Assembly (NCBI GenBank): GCA_031291095.1
Contig: JARLJR010000083.1
Coordinates: 1-64,000 of the forward strand
Length of the DNA stretch: 64,000 bases
Source of the DNA: Legionella sp.
GTDB lineage: Bacteria; Pseudomonadota; Gammaproteobacteria; Legionellales; Legionellaceae
Direction of reading: 5' to 3'
The notes under the pieces are model-generated. The model ran no database searches and was not told the origin of the DNA. It saw nothing but the letters and a program-made list of their open reading frames with translations. The position numbers and the translations under genes were made by a program. Each line of letters starts with the position of its first letter. The stretch's first letter is position 1. Shown piece by piece: positions 34,582 to 41,435 of this stretch.

Positions 34582-34728
34582 TCAATCCTTATTCAGTAAT
34601 CCATGATTCTTGGATCTTATATGTGTCTTCAATTCTGTACACTTGTTCTGCTGTTCCATCGCAGCCAGCATACCAAACAATGCAAAATGAAAAATTACTT
34701 CCAAACCCTTAATGCCACTAGAATCCAT
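34582..34728 (-). CDS. Small gene, possibly frameshifted
   Basis: ATG at 34728 with a CAGGAG site opens a 48-aa frame (MDSSGIKGLEVIFHFALFGM). A second frame of the same strand (stop at 34589) reads FGSNFSFCIVWYAGCDGTAE, then QVYRIEDTYKIQESWITE. It looks more protein-like but has no start. A one-base shift near codon 8 would join MDSSGIKG to it. This is either a disrupted gene or a programmed shift. It lies between the composite gene and a duplicated promoter. Confidence 0.45.
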   Translation of the reverse strand: MDSSGIKGLEVIFHFALFGMLAAMEQQNKCTELKTHIRSKNHGLLNKD

Positions 34729-34798
34729 AATCAATCTCCTGTGTAAATTTCATATTTCGTTTGCAGTGCTTCCCAATGAAGCTTAATCCAATCTCTGG

Positions 34799-34872
34799 CT
34801 TCTTATAGTCGCTCTCTGAGACAGAGTCAACCTTTTATTTTAATAATATGTCTTGACTCCTTCATCTTCTTA
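34799..34872. repeat. 74-bp duplicated promoter element, copy 1
   Basis: This differs from 35147-35220 at a single position. It carries a leftward promoter (34802-34830). The rightward TTGACT (34853-34858) here lacks a good -10 box, since the sequence downstream reads TAAATGATAG. Confidence 0.85.
34802..34830 (-). promoter_or_regulatory. Sigma70-like promoter, leftward
   Basis: TTGACT (34825-34830), 17 nt and TATAAG (34802-34807) on the minus strand. It would transcribe the small gene at 34582-34728 and the composite gene beyond. Confidence 0.7.
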
Positions 34873-34882
34873 AATGATAGCT

Positions 34883-35119
34883 TCACTTCTTAGTCTCCTT
34901 AATATCAAATATTGATACAGCCGTTGCTTGTGAACACATCAACTCAAGGGCAGTCATATTCTCACCATACTTCTTTTTAATTAATTTTCTGTATGCGCGA
35001 GCCTGTTCCAATGCTTTCTTACTTTCTGGAGTATTGCGACCATACGAGTCAGCAAGACCTTCCTGCCAATATACAGCATCCCAAAGTGCGCGGCGAATAA
35101 GTTCTTTTTGTGTAATCAC
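34883..35119 (-). CDS. Hypothetical helical protein
   Basis: This 78-aa protein (MITQKELIRRALWDAVYWQE, ALEQARAYRKLIKKKYGENM) is predicted all-helical with a basic middle. It is flanked by the two copies of the 74-bp promoter element, so it forms a single-gene unit of its own, driven by the promoter at 35150-35178. Function unknown. Confidence 0.6.
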   Translation of the reverse strand: MITQKELIRRALWDAVYWQEGLADSYGRNTPESKKALEQARAYRKLIKKKYGENMTALELMCSQATAVSIFDIKETKK

Positions 35120-35146
35120 AATCGACCCCGTTAAAAAAAATCACTC

Positions 35147-35220
35147 CTTCTTATAGTCGCTCTCTGAGACAGAGTCAAACTTTTATTTTAATAATATGTC
35201 TTGACTCCTTCATCTTCTTA
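35147..35220. repeat. 74-bp duplicated promoter element, copy 2
   Basis: This second copy of the element keeps both outward promoters intact: leftward at 35150-35178 and rightward from TTGACT at 35201. It marks the switch point between leftward and rightward transcription. Confidence 0.85.
35150..35178 (-). promoter_or_regulatory. Sigma70-like promoter, leftward
   Basis: TTGACT (35173-35178), 17 nt and TATAAG (35150-35155) on the minus strand, in front of the 78-aa gene. Confidence 0.7.
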
Positions 35221-35229
35221 TTATAATAT
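35201..35229 (+). promoter_or_regulatory. Sigma70-like promoter, rightward
   Basis: TTGACT (35201-35206) with TAATAT after 17 nt (35224-35229), or TATAAT after 15 nt. It faces the rightward gene series beginning at 35302. Confidence 0.7.
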
Positions 35230-35301
35230 AATTTTACGATTTAAAGGGGAGTAATGTATCGTGGTTGATCGTCGCAAAGTTCAATGGAAGGAGTATAACC
35301 C

Positions 35302-35385
35302 ATGATGGCTGCTGTATGGTTCGCTGTTGGTATTCTATTCGGTGTATTTGTTATGCTTCTAATTATTTGGAGGACTTTTTCATGA
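35302..35385 (+). CDS. Tiny membrane peptide
   Basis: A 27-aa frame (MMAAVWFAVGILFGVFVMLL) is one membrane span with a short IIWRTFS tail. It has AAGGAG 9 nt upstream and overlaps the next gene by ATGA. A possible 14-codon leader starting with GTG at 35260 ends at the same place. Likely a small inner-membrane peptide. Confidence 0.6.
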   Translation: MMAAVWFAVGILFGVFVMLLIIWRTFS

Positions 35386-35606
35386 CTAATTTTCTTGTAA
35401 TTCTTGTTTGGATTATTTCAGGAGCCATTATCCCAGTCTACAACATTTATAAGGAATGGGAGAATGGTTATCCAATTTATGTTATTGAAATTTGCGCAGT
35501 TTTGGTATCTTTTTTTCTTGGACCAATTGTCCCCGTAATCGCGTTAATAGCGTGGGTAATTTCCAACTCCAACACTGTTGTTATTAAGGCGAAAACCCAT
35601 GAGTAA
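35382..35606 (+). CDS. Small two-span membrane protein
   Basis: This 74-aa protein has two hydrophobic segments (FLVILVWIISGAIIPVY and YVIEICAVLVSFFLGPIVPV) separated by a polar YKEWENGYP loop. The start is fixed by the ATGA overlap with the previous gene. It overlaps the next start by 8 nt. Function unknown; perhaps an inner-membrane effector such as a superinfection-exclusion protein. Confidence 0.65.
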   Translation: MTNFLVILVWIISGAIIPVYNIYKEWENGYPIYVIEICAVLVSFFLGPIVPVIALIAWVISNSNTVVIKAKTHE

Positions 35607-35958
35607 GTTTAACAAAAACACCGTTCAAATGTCCCAAAATCATCATATTGGTATTCATTCTTATAATTGTTGGTGCGATGCCAAACAATATGTGGATTCC
35701 AATGAATGGAAGGTTTTCTTCACTGGTGATTATGCCGAGTCTGTTGGGTTTGATACAGTTGATCCACACCATGATATGGCATGGAAGATGATGGAGTATG
35801 TCCACTTCATTGATACCAAGTTTGGCCATAATGAAACACTTCCTATTCAGCCAACGAATGACCCATCAGATGTGTGTCCAGAATGTGGCGCAATGCTTTT
35901 GGACTCTCCAGGTGGTGGAGTTCATTGTTCTCAATGTAATTATTGGTTCTGTTATTGA
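35599..35958 (+). CDS. Zinc-ribbon protein
   Basis: This 119-aa protein has a histidine-rich start (MSQNHHIGIHSYNCWCDAKQ) and a C-terminal zinc ribbon (VCPECGAMLLDSPGGGVHCS, then QCNYWFCY) with two CxxC knuckles. The start was placed at 35599, in the overlap with the membrane protein. The first half (WKVFFTGDYAESVGFDTVD) is unknown. Confidence 0.65.
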   Translation: MSKFNKNTVQMSQNHHIGIHSYNCWCDAKQYVDSNEWKVFFTGDYAESVGFDTVDPHHDMAWKMMEYVHFIDTKFGHNETLPIQPTNDPSDVCPECGAMLLDSPGGGVHCSQCNYWFCY

Positions 35959-35966
35959 GGTTTGTT

Positions 35967-36179
35967 ATGGAAAATAAAAAGTGGCCTAAAATTTATCCTG
36001 ATTCTAAAAAATATTATAATATGGCTTGTGAACTTGCTTTTGAATATGTTAGTATTAAACAATGTCAGAAGTGTTACCATCCGGTGGTGGATGGTTATTG
36101 CTGCCATGTTTGTGGATCTGAAAATCCAAGTTGGACAGATGAACAAGAAAAAGCTTGGAAAAAGAAGTACGGTGATTAA
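35967..36179 (+). CDS. Zinc-ribbon protein
   Basis: This 70-aa protein has a helical head (KKYYNMACELAFEYVSIKQ) and a compact ribbon (CQKCYHPVVDGYCCHVCGS), followed by SWTDEQEKAWKKKYGD. It follows another zinc-ribbon gene directly and has a GAGG site upstream. Nucleic-acid or protein binding is likely, but the target is unknown. Confidence 0.65.
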   Translation: MENKKWPKIYPDSKKYYNMACELAFEYVSIKQCQKCYHPVVDGYCCHVCGSENPSWTDEQEKAWKKKYGD

Positions 36180-36243
36180 TCCTGTGGCGGTTTTTAATTT
36201 CCTGTGTTATTATCTTTAAAAGAATCAGAGAGGGAGGATAATT

Positions 36244-36453
36244 ATGTCTGAATTGGCTATTGCTCAATATCTTGATGTTGCTGTTGTTGGTGAAGCATAC
36301 GACTTCTCCGACCGTATGAATATGGATTACCACAGCTACATGGCATATGTCGACGCTATGGAAGCATGTGGTTATCAAGACATCGAATTTCCTATGTCAT
36401 ATCTGGTTCGTGTTTACGACCACGCTGTTCATGATGGCATGGTTTTCTGTTGA
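36244..36453 (+). CDS. Small EACGY/GMVFC family protein
   Basis: This 69-aa protein ends HSYMAYVDAMEACGYQDIEF and then VYDHAVHDGMVFC. The same layout (Y.A...EACGY...EF, ending AV..G.(V/I)FC) recurs in the 47-aa protein at 37322-37465, and its ending recurs at 44788-44982 and, diverged, at 59210-59404. It has a good GGGAGG site. Function of the family is unknown. Confidence 0.65.
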   Translation: MSELAIAQYLDVAVVGEAYDFSDRMNMDYHSYMAYVDAMEACGYQDIEFPMSYLVRVYDHAVHDGMVFC

Positions 36454-36464
36454 TGGAGAATATT

Positions 36465-36815
36465 ATGAACGACAAGTGTAAACTTCGTTGTTACTTTGTT
36501 AACCGTGGAAATGAAATCTTTGGAATTGAGTGTGATGCTTTGGGTTTGCTCATTTCTGATTTGGAAGCAGTCCGACCTCTGATCCGAAAGAAATTTTACA
36601 CACATTTTCACAAATTCATTGATAAGGCATTGGCTGTTACACAGTCCAATATGACTGACGTCTTTAAAGAGACTTTTTTGTGTCTTGCTTATGAGAATGC
36701 AAGATTAAACATCAAGACCAGTCGGTCTTCGATGTTCTTAAGTGTAAATAGGACACTCGTTTTGAATGTTCTCGCCGCTCTTCATAGGAAGTATTTGTCG
36801 GAAATCAAAAAGTAA
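36465..36815 (+). CDS. Hypothetical protein
   Basis: This 116-aa protein (MNDKCKLRCYFVNRGNEIFG, SDLEAVRPLIRKKFYTHFHK) is basic and mostly helical in its second half (NRTLVLNVLAALHRKYLSEI). GGAG lies 6 nt before the chosen ATG. No family recognised. Confidence 0.6.
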   Translation: MNDKCKLRCYFVNRGNEIFGIECDALGLLISDLEAVRPLIRKKFYTHFHKFIDKALAVTQSNMTDVFKETFLCLAYENARLNIKTSRSSMFLSVNRTLVLNVLAALHRKYLSEIKK

Positions 36816-36831
36816 GACGAGGAGGTTTTGT

Positions 36832-37074
36832 ATGTCGGAAAATGAAAAATGTTTCGGTATTGACCTAGATGAGTATGAAGTGTTTGGGGTATTTTGTCCA
36901 AATTATTCTAATGATGCATACGATAGAATGATGTTGGCTCTCAATTCAATCGGAATTGAGTCTCCTTATGATGATTTTTCAGAAGACAAGAAATATTTCG
37001 CACAATACGTTGGCTCTGGACACGAGAGGGATTCATCTGGAGACATCGTTAATTTGTGGAAAAAGAAGAGTTGA
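36832..37074 (+). CDS. Hypothetical acidic protein
   Basis: This 80-aa protein (MSENEKCFGIDLDEYEVFGV, YDRMMLALNSIGIESPYDDF) looks alpha/beta and acidic. GGAGG precedes the ATG. Its stop overlaps the -35 box of the promoter at 37071. Confidence 0.6.
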   Translation: MSENEKCFGIDLDEYEVFGVFCPNYSNDAYDRMMLALNSIGIESPYDDFSEDKKYFAQYVGSGHERDSSGDIVNLWKKKS

Positions 37075-37098
37075 CATTCTATCTTATTATGATAATAT
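37071..37098 (+). promoter_or_regulatory. Sigma70-like promoter
   Basis: TTGACA (37071-37076), 16 nt and TAATAT (37093-37098), about 25 nt upstream of the 68-aa gene. Confidence 0.6.
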
Positions 37099-37122
37099 AA
37101 TTATATCAAAAAGGAGTTTATT

Positions 37123-37329
37123 ATGTTTGAACTAAAAATTGGTGATCGAGCTTCTTGGCGTTCTTATTTTCCTCCTTGTGAGTGGGTTACTCAGACGGTG
37201 GATCGTATTGTGGGTGAAGGCCCATATGCCAGAGTTTATTTTGTTGAGCAGGATGTTCTTCCGTGGGGTGGTTTTGTGTGGCTTAAGGATGTTGGTCATG
37301 TAAATCGAAAGAGCACTCGCTATGTCTAG
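37123..37329 (+). CDS. Hypothetical small protein, SH3-like
   Basis: This 68-aa beta-rich protein (MFELKIGDRASWRSYFPPCE, VEQDVLPWGGFVWLKDVGHV) opens with an IGD turn as in small SH3-like modules. It has an AAGGAG site and its own promoter. The next gene starts inside its last codons. Function unknown. Confidence 0.6.
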   Translation: MFELKIGDRASWRSYFPPCEWVTQTVDRIVGEGPYARVYFVEQDVLPWGGFVWLKDVGHVNRKSTRYV

Positions 37330-37465
37330 TGAAAATATTAACTCTTATTTCGCTGCCATAGAAGCATGTGGCTATCCGGTTGATGAATTTGTGTGGCATA
37401 TGACCAATTACTATAATATGGCTGCATATTCCCAAGCGGTTGATTCTGGAATCATCTTTTGTTGA
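37322..37465 (+). CDS. Small EACGY/GIIFC family protein
   Basis: This 47-aa protein (MSSENINSYFAAIEACGYPV, ending SQAVDSGIIFC) is a short paralogue of 36244-36453, sharing Y.A.EACGY..(D)EF and the AV.(S)G(I)(I)FC end. Its ATG overlaps the previous stop by 8 nt. Confidence 0.6.
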   Translation: MSSENINSYFAAIEACGYPVDEFVWHMTNYYNMAAYSQAVDSGIIFC

Positions 37466-37474
37466 GGATTTATT

Positions 37475-37609
37475 ATGACTCTGTTAGATTTTATTGATAA
37501 GCATTGGGGGGTCTGGTTCGCCATCTTCCTTATTGTGATTACTTCTTCTGTAATCAATGGTTTTCTATATTTGGCTGCCATTGTCTATGCAATACTTTTT
37601 GGGAAATGA
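37475..37609 (+). CDS. Small membrane protein
   Basis: This 44-aa protein (MTLLDFIDKHWGVWFAIFLI, VITSSVINGFLYLAAIVYAI) has two short hydrophobic stretches and ends FGK. GAGG lies before the ATG. It lies between the EACGY protein and the coiled-coil gene of the GC-rich island. Confidence 0.55.
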   Translation: MTLLDFIDKHWGVWFAIFLIVITSSVINGFLYLAAIVYAILFGK

Positions 37610-37613
37610 TAAA

Positions 37614-38261
37614 ATGGATATGACGGATGAGATTGAAACCGAACTTGAACGGATTCGTGTTCGATTTAATGATCTAAAGGAACTGATCAAGGAGAGTGAT
37701 CGGTTGAAAGATGACGCCATTGTTGCCGAAGAGCAATATCTACAGGGGCAGCAGGAGGAAATTATGTACGCCACGAACATGCGAGACGAACGCGACGCTG
37801 CCCTAATGCGGGAGCAGGAACTGGTCAAGGAGCGGGATGCAGCTTGTTTCAAAGCGGATGTTTCACTTGCCCGAGCGGAGAAGGCGGAGGCGGCGCGGGA
37901 TGAGGCTGCGTCAAAAATTAAATGGTATGCCGATTATGCCAACGGAAAAGACCACCAGATCGCGGAGGAAATCGGGCGCTGTAACGACGCCGAAGCCGAG
38001 CGTGACGCCGCCCTATTGCGGGAGAAGGTGCTCCGCGATGCGCTTCGTCCGCTCGCGGCCATAGCTAACGCCTACGACGCCAACAATCTTGATGACGAAG
38101 CGCGCAAGTTCTGGGGACGAGACAACGAGCACACAAACAACGCTACGCCCGATCAAATAGAACTGTACTCCGGTCGAGGTGGGAAACGTCTTCTGACACT
38201 TGCAGATTGCTTCAGCGCCCGCACCGCCCTCATCGCCAGCAAGAAGGAAACAGGGGAATGA
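37614..38261 (+). CDS. Coiled-coil protein of the GC-rich island
   Basis: This 215-aa protein has long charged coiled coils (DEIETELERIRVRFNDLKEL, ARAEKAEAARDEAASKIKWY) and a C-terminal part beginning ALLREKVLRDALRPLAAI and ending SARTALIASKKETGE. That C-terminus recurs in the Ea22-like protein at 39602-40234, down to identical DNA around the stop and the following ATG. The coding turns GC-rich about 120 codons in, which suggests acquisition from an alphaproteobacterial prophage. Role unknown. Confidence 0.65.
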   Translation: MDMTDEIETELERIRVRFNDLKELIKESDRLKDDAIVAEEQYLQGQQEEIMYATNMRDERDAALMREQELVKERDAACFKADVSLARAEKAEAARDEAASKIKWYADYANGKDHQIAEEIGRCNDAEAERDAALLREKVLRDALRPLAAIANAYDANNLDDEARKFWGRDNEHTNNATPDQIELYSGRGGKRLLTLADCFSARTALIASKKETGE

Positions 38262-38470
38262 CGGAAGGCCGTTTCGCGCGAGAAGGCACGATCTGGGTCT
38301 GCGCCGCCTGCGGGAAAACCCACAAAGATCGCTACGGCATGGAGGGCGAAGGCTCTCGCGGATGGGATGAAAGCTGCATGATGCACGCGGTCCTTTGCGA
38401 CGAAAAACAGCGCCCTGATTTGAACGGACAAATGATGTTTTGGTGTGCGGAGGACCAACCCCATGACTGA
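38258..38470 (+). CDS. Small zinc-binding protein
   Basis: This 70-aa protein (MTEGRFAREGTIWVCAACGK) has CAACGK, a CMMHAVLC segment and a final WCAEDQPHD, enough Cys and His for one zinc site. It overlaps the previous stop (ATGA) and the next start by 8 nt. The zinc module of the composite frame at 32868-34577 looks related in layout. Confidence 0.6.
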   Translation: MTEGRFAREGTIWVCAACGKTHKDRYGMEGEGSRGWDESCMMHAVLCDEKQRPDLNGQMMFWCAEDQPHD

Positions 38471-39188
38471 CAAACTCAATGAAGCCGGGATTGAGAAGGC
38501 TCTGGCCGCTGATATTGACGGCGCGACAATGCGAGAAGTGCTGGAGCAATATTTTCGGACATACGACTACGCAGAGCCGGAAGCCGCTGCAAACGTCGCG
38601 ATCTGCGCCGCGATCACGGCCTATCTCGATGCGACGGGAGGGGATGCAAATATCGAGGCCGCAGCCATCCGCATCGCTGCCGAGCGCGCCCTCAAGCTGA
38701 GCCGAAATGGCGCAGATGATGACGGGATTGCGCTGAACTCATTCCGGGCAATTGCGACGCCAGAAACGGTTTTGCGGGCGCTCCTCGCACCCACACCAGA
38801 GACGCGCGAGGAGGCGATGGACCCATTGGCACGCGAGCGGAAAGTCGCAATCGACATCCTCAGCAATTGGGCTGCGCGCTACGTTCACCCCCGGTATCAG
38901 GATGACATAAACTGCGCGATCCATCATGCCGCCAACGCGATTGCCGCCTACGCCGCCGCGCCCAAAGCCCCGATAGCGGAGGGGTGGCTGACGGCAGAGG
39001 ATACGTTGCGTTACGTGCTTCGCTATGGCGGGAACTGCCGAGACTGCGAGTTGATGGACGGCGAGATTTGCAGCACGTCCGGGTTGCCATGCCGTGGGTC
39101 TAGGAAGGCCGTCAAGTGGGTTCTTGACGCGCTCAACTACGGCGTTTCCAACGGCTATCTTCCCGCCCCACCCATGAAAGGAGAGTGA
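38463..39188 (+). CDS. MTDxLNEAGIEKAL-type protein with TPETRE linker
   Basis: This 241-aa Ala-rich protein starts TDKLNEAGIEKALAADIDG and has CAAITAYLDATGG, an [13 protein letters not shown] linker and a C-terminal domain with four cysteines (CRDCELMDGEICSTSGLPCR). The head module recurs at 40414-40596 and in the composite frame on the other strand. Proteins like this occur in rhizobial prophages. Function unknown. Confidence 0.6.
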   Translation: MTDKLNEAGIEKALAADIDGATMREVLEQYFRTYDYAEPEAAANVAICAAITAYLDATGGDANIEAAAIRIAAERALKLSRNGADDDGIALNSFRAIATPETVLRALLAPTPETREEAMDPLARERKVAIDILSNWAARYVHPRYQDDINCAIHHAANAIAAYAAAPKAPIAEGWLTAEDTLRYVLRYGGNCRDCELMDGEICSTSGLPCRGSRKAVKWVLDALNYGVSNGYLPAPPMKGE

Positions 39189-39192
39189 GCCG

Positions 39193-39480
39193 ATGAGCAA
39201 GGATATGACGTGGGTGCTTGTAGACAAAATTCGCCTCCAAAACTGGAAACAAGGAGGAGCGCTTGTCATGGACAATGACGACGCTGTTGAATTGGTCGAA
39301 GCAGCTATCGCCGCCGCCTACGAGCGCGGACGCCGGGAGGAGAACGAGGCGTGTGCGAAGGTCGCGGAACATGCCGTTGCAGCGTGGGAGTCGGCTTGGG
39401 CGTCAGGACGTGACGGCGGCGCTCTTGATGTAGGCCGCGCCATCCACGCCCGGATCAAGAAAGGGAAATGCGATGAGTGA
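39193..39480 (+). CDS. Hypothetical protein of GC-rich island
   Basis: This 95-aa protein (MSKDMTWVLVDKIRLQNWKQ, then DAVELVEAAIAAAYERGRRE and ACAKVAEHAVAAWESAWASG) is a helical protein with the AAYERGRxEExEACAKVAE segment common in prophage genes of alphaproteobacteria. It overlaps the next gene by 8 nt. Confidence 0.6.
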   Translation: MSKDMTWVLVDKIRLQNWKQGGALVMDNDDAVELVEAAIAAAYERGRREENEACAKVAEHAVAAWESAWASGRDGGALDVGRAIHARIKKGKCDE

Positions 39481-39592
39481 GGACGAGAATATCGTGGTTT
39501 TCACGGAAAGTCATTCCGGATGGAAGCATCGCGCCGAGCGTGCAGAAGCAGACAACAATAGAATTCGTGCCCGCTACAGAATAAATGATTAA
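39473..39592 (+). CDS. Very small hypothetical protein
   Basis: A 39-aa frame (MSEDENIVVFTESHSGWKHR, AERAEADNNRIRARYRIND) starts in the last codons of the preceding gene and fills the gap to the Ea22-like gene. The second half is charged and helical. Supported by tight spacing only. Confidence 0.5.
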   Translation: MSEDENIVVFTESHSGWKHRAERAEADNNRIRARYRIND

Positions 39593-39601
39593 CCATTTAG
39601 G

Positions 39602-40234
39602 ATGACACAAATGACAAATGAACAAGCGAAAAATGCGGCCGAACTGCGGGCTCTGTGCGATGCCGCTACTCCGGGACCGTGGGAAGTTCAGCCCATTGAG
39701 GAAGACGGTTTTGAAAAGGGATCAGCCTTCATTATCGCCGCAAACCTTGGCGGATTAGTTGGCGCAGCCCATGCGTGGCCGACTGAAATTGACAGCGGGG
39801 ATTGGTCCCGCGTCAAGGCTAACGCCACGTTAATCGCCGCCGCCCGCACCGCCATCCCCGCCCTGCTCGATGAGCGGGAGGAACTGCTCAAGGAGCTGGA
39901 TGAAGCGCGGGAAGACGCGCAATTGTATGCTGGTGCTATTGCGCATCGTAACCGAGAATTGACAAAGGCATGGGCGGATCGAGACAACAGCAATAACCTA
40001 CTTGATGAATGTCGGCGCGAAAGAAACTTCCTTCAAAAGATGGGCGCAACTCGTGCAGATAAACTCGACGCCGCCCTATTGCGGGAGAAGATGCTTCGCG
40101 AAGCGCTGAGCGAACTGGTTGAGTTGGTGGACGAACATCGGCGCAAGGAAATCGCCCGCATGCTGGCGGGCGCGACCATCACCGAGGAAGCCCGCGCCGC
40201 CTTCAACGCCAGCAAGAAGGAAACAGGGGAATGA
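39602..40234 (+). CDS. Ead/Ea22-like protein
   Basis: This 210-aa protein has the Ea22-like head (LRALCDAATPGPWEVQP, ANLGGLVGAAHAW, NATLIAAARTAIPALLDER) followed by coiled coil (EELLKELDEAREDAQL) and a C-terminal ALLREKMLREALSELVEL...FNASKKETGE block shared with 37614-38261. Ea22 is a non-essential early protein of lambda-like phages with unknown function. A related head lies in the composite frame on the minus strand. Confidence 0.7.
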   Translation: MTQMTNEQAKNAAELRALCDAATPGPWEVQPIEEDGFEKGSAFIIAANLGGLVGAAHAWPTEIDSGDWSRVKANATLIAAARTAIPALLDEREELLKELDEAREDAQLYAGAIAHRNRELTKAWADRDNSNNLLDECRRERNFLQKMGATRADKLDAALLREKMLREALSELVELVDEHRRKEIARMLAGATITEEARAAFNASKKETGE

Positions 40235-40401
40235 CTGACCTATCTGAGGAAGTTATCGAAGCAATATGGGAACAGGCCTTTTTAAGCGCTGAACAATCAT
40301 CACCGTACAGTCCAGCAGAAAACCCGTACCCGCCATCTTCTAAAGAAGCCGATATTTGGGCGTGTGCTTATAGACAAGCGCTTGCCAGTACTTGGCACTA
40401 G
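40231..40401 (+). CDS. Small hypothetical protein
   Basis: This 56-aa frame (MTDLSEEVIEAIWEQAFLSA, then PSSKEADIWACAYRQALAST) overlaps the previous stop by ATGA and ends shortly before the next start. The pattern of an N-terminal helix, Pro loop and (D/E)xWACAYRQAL helix looks like a conserved prophage protein. Confidence 0.55.
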   Translation: MTDLSEEVIEAIWEQAFLSAEQSSPYSPAENPYPPSSKEADIWACAYRQALASTWH

Positions 40402-40413
40402 AGGACCAACCCC

Positions 40414-40596
40414 ATGACTGACCTGAACGAAGCCGGGATCGAAGCTGCGGCGCGAGCAATACTAGATCGCCAAGGATTTGGCTTTTACACCGACCCAATG
40501 GTGGACGGGCAAGACGCCTACGATATTTCCTGCACAGCGATTGACGACGCCCGCGCCGCGATCACGGCCTACCTCGCCGCCACGCCAAGAGATTAA
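40414..40596 (+). CDS. MTD-LNEAGIE module protein
   Basis: This 60-aa protein (MTDLNEAGIEAAARAILDRQ, ARAAITAYLAATPRD) is a stand-alone copy of the head module found in 38463-39188 and in the composite minus-strand frame. It fits the small EAGIEAAARA family of alphaproteobacterial prophages, of unknown function. A GAGGACCAACCCC sequence precedes the ATG, as it does at 38463. Confidence 0.6.
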   Translation: MTDLNEAGIEAAARAILDRQGFGFYTDPMVDGQDAYDISCTAIDDARAAITAYLAATPRD

Positions 40597-40607
40597 TGGA
40601 GTGATAG

Positions 40608-40931
40608 ATGCCTTATTCTTTGTCCCAAATCGACGCAGCATTAGACGCTTGGTTCGGAAATCACGCTTGGTCAATTTCGCCACGCAGTGAGCATTGGAGG
40701 ACGAATATGCGTGATGTCCTCACGGCCGCCGCCGCCGCCCACCGCGCCGGGAGGCTGGAAGGGCTGAAGATGTCCCGCGAAATCGCAGAAGCTAATTCTA
40801 TCGGAAACGGTGATCCATACGACGATGGTGATATTGGTGGTTGTATCGCCGCAGAATCCATCATGTTATTGATCGACTCCCGCATCGCAGAGATTGAGAA
40901 CGATGGGAATGACGATGCCCACGCGAAGTGA
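40608..40931 (+). CDS. Hypothetical protein of GC-rich island
   Basis: This 107-aa protein (MPYSLSQIDAALDAWFGNHA, then AAAHRAGRLEGLKMSREIAE and IAAESIMLLIDSRIAEIEND) contains the AAAHRAGRLEGxxxAxxIA segment typical of small prophage proteins. It overlaps the next gene by 17 nt. Function unknown. Confidence 0.6.
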   Translation: MPYSLSQIDAALDAWFGNHAWSISPRSEHWRTNMRDVLTAAAAAHRAGRLEGLKMSREIAEANSIGNGDPYDDGDIGGCIAAESIMLLIDSRIAEIENDGNDDAHAK

Positions 40932-41328
40932 ATGGAACGCGCTCGCCGCAAAATGCGAAGCCGCGACGGGATTGGATCGCGAGATTGATGTTCTGTTGGC
41001 GGTTGCCGTAGGCGATGTTCCCGCAGGGTATGTTCGCCACGACGCTTTTACGTGGATTTGCAAACAGAAATACGGCCTCCCGCTGACGTATTCGCCAGCG
41101 ACATTCACCGACAGCATCGACGCCATCGTCTCCCTGATCAGGCGGGAGTTGTCGGGGTGGCATTGGGAATGCGGCGCTGACAAGACCGCAATGGTGCGTG
41201 ACGCCGCTGATATTTGGGAATCGAGCGTCAAAAACGATCACGTCTGCTGGAAAGCCGCGTCACCCGCGCTCGCGCTCTGCACCGCTTTCTGCCGCGCCAA
41301 AGCTGAAACATGCGAGGAAGCAGAATGA
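40915..41328 (+). CDS. Conserved alphaproteobacterial phage protein
   Basis: This 137-aa protein (SEWNALAAKCEAATGLDREI, FTDSIDAIVSLIRRELSGWH, SPALALCTAFCRAKAE) matches a widespread pattern of small prophage proteins in alphaproteobacteria: an N-terminal CEAATGxDREID helix, a central YTxSxDAA segment, and a C-terminal (H/S)PALALCxAxxRA helix. Its function is unknown. The start at 40915 was chosen for a GGG site. Confidence 0.65.
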   Translation: MPTRSEWNALAAKCEAATGLDREIDVLLAVAVGDVPAGYVRHDAFTWICKQKYGLPLTYSPATFTDSIDAIVSLIRRELSGWHWECGADKTAMVRDAADIWESSVKNDHVCWKAASPALALCTAFCRAKAETCEEAE

Positions 41329-41350
41329 TTGACCAGATGCAGGAATTTTT

Positions 41351-41434
41351 ATTTTAGGAGTCATAGCAATTTTGATTTTCCTATACGCCACCACAAGACC
41401 GAACACATACCTAACAAAAGATGGATGGTATTAA
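41351..41434 (+). pseudogene. Start-less membrane peptide
   Basis: A frame without a normal start reads ILGVIAILIFLYATTRPNTY, then LTKDGWY and stop. It looks like a small one-span membrane protein whose 5' end was lost when the GC-rich gene before it was joined. AGGA at 41341 precedes in-frame ATT codons (41345 and 41351), so a rare start cannot be ruled out. Confidence 0.35.
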
Positions 41435-41435
41435 A

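Noticed and set aside
38013-39275. Long minus-strand frames opposite the GC-rich island
   Set aside because: They are shadows of high-GC coding on the plus strand, which has overlapping ATGA junctions and family-like proteins.
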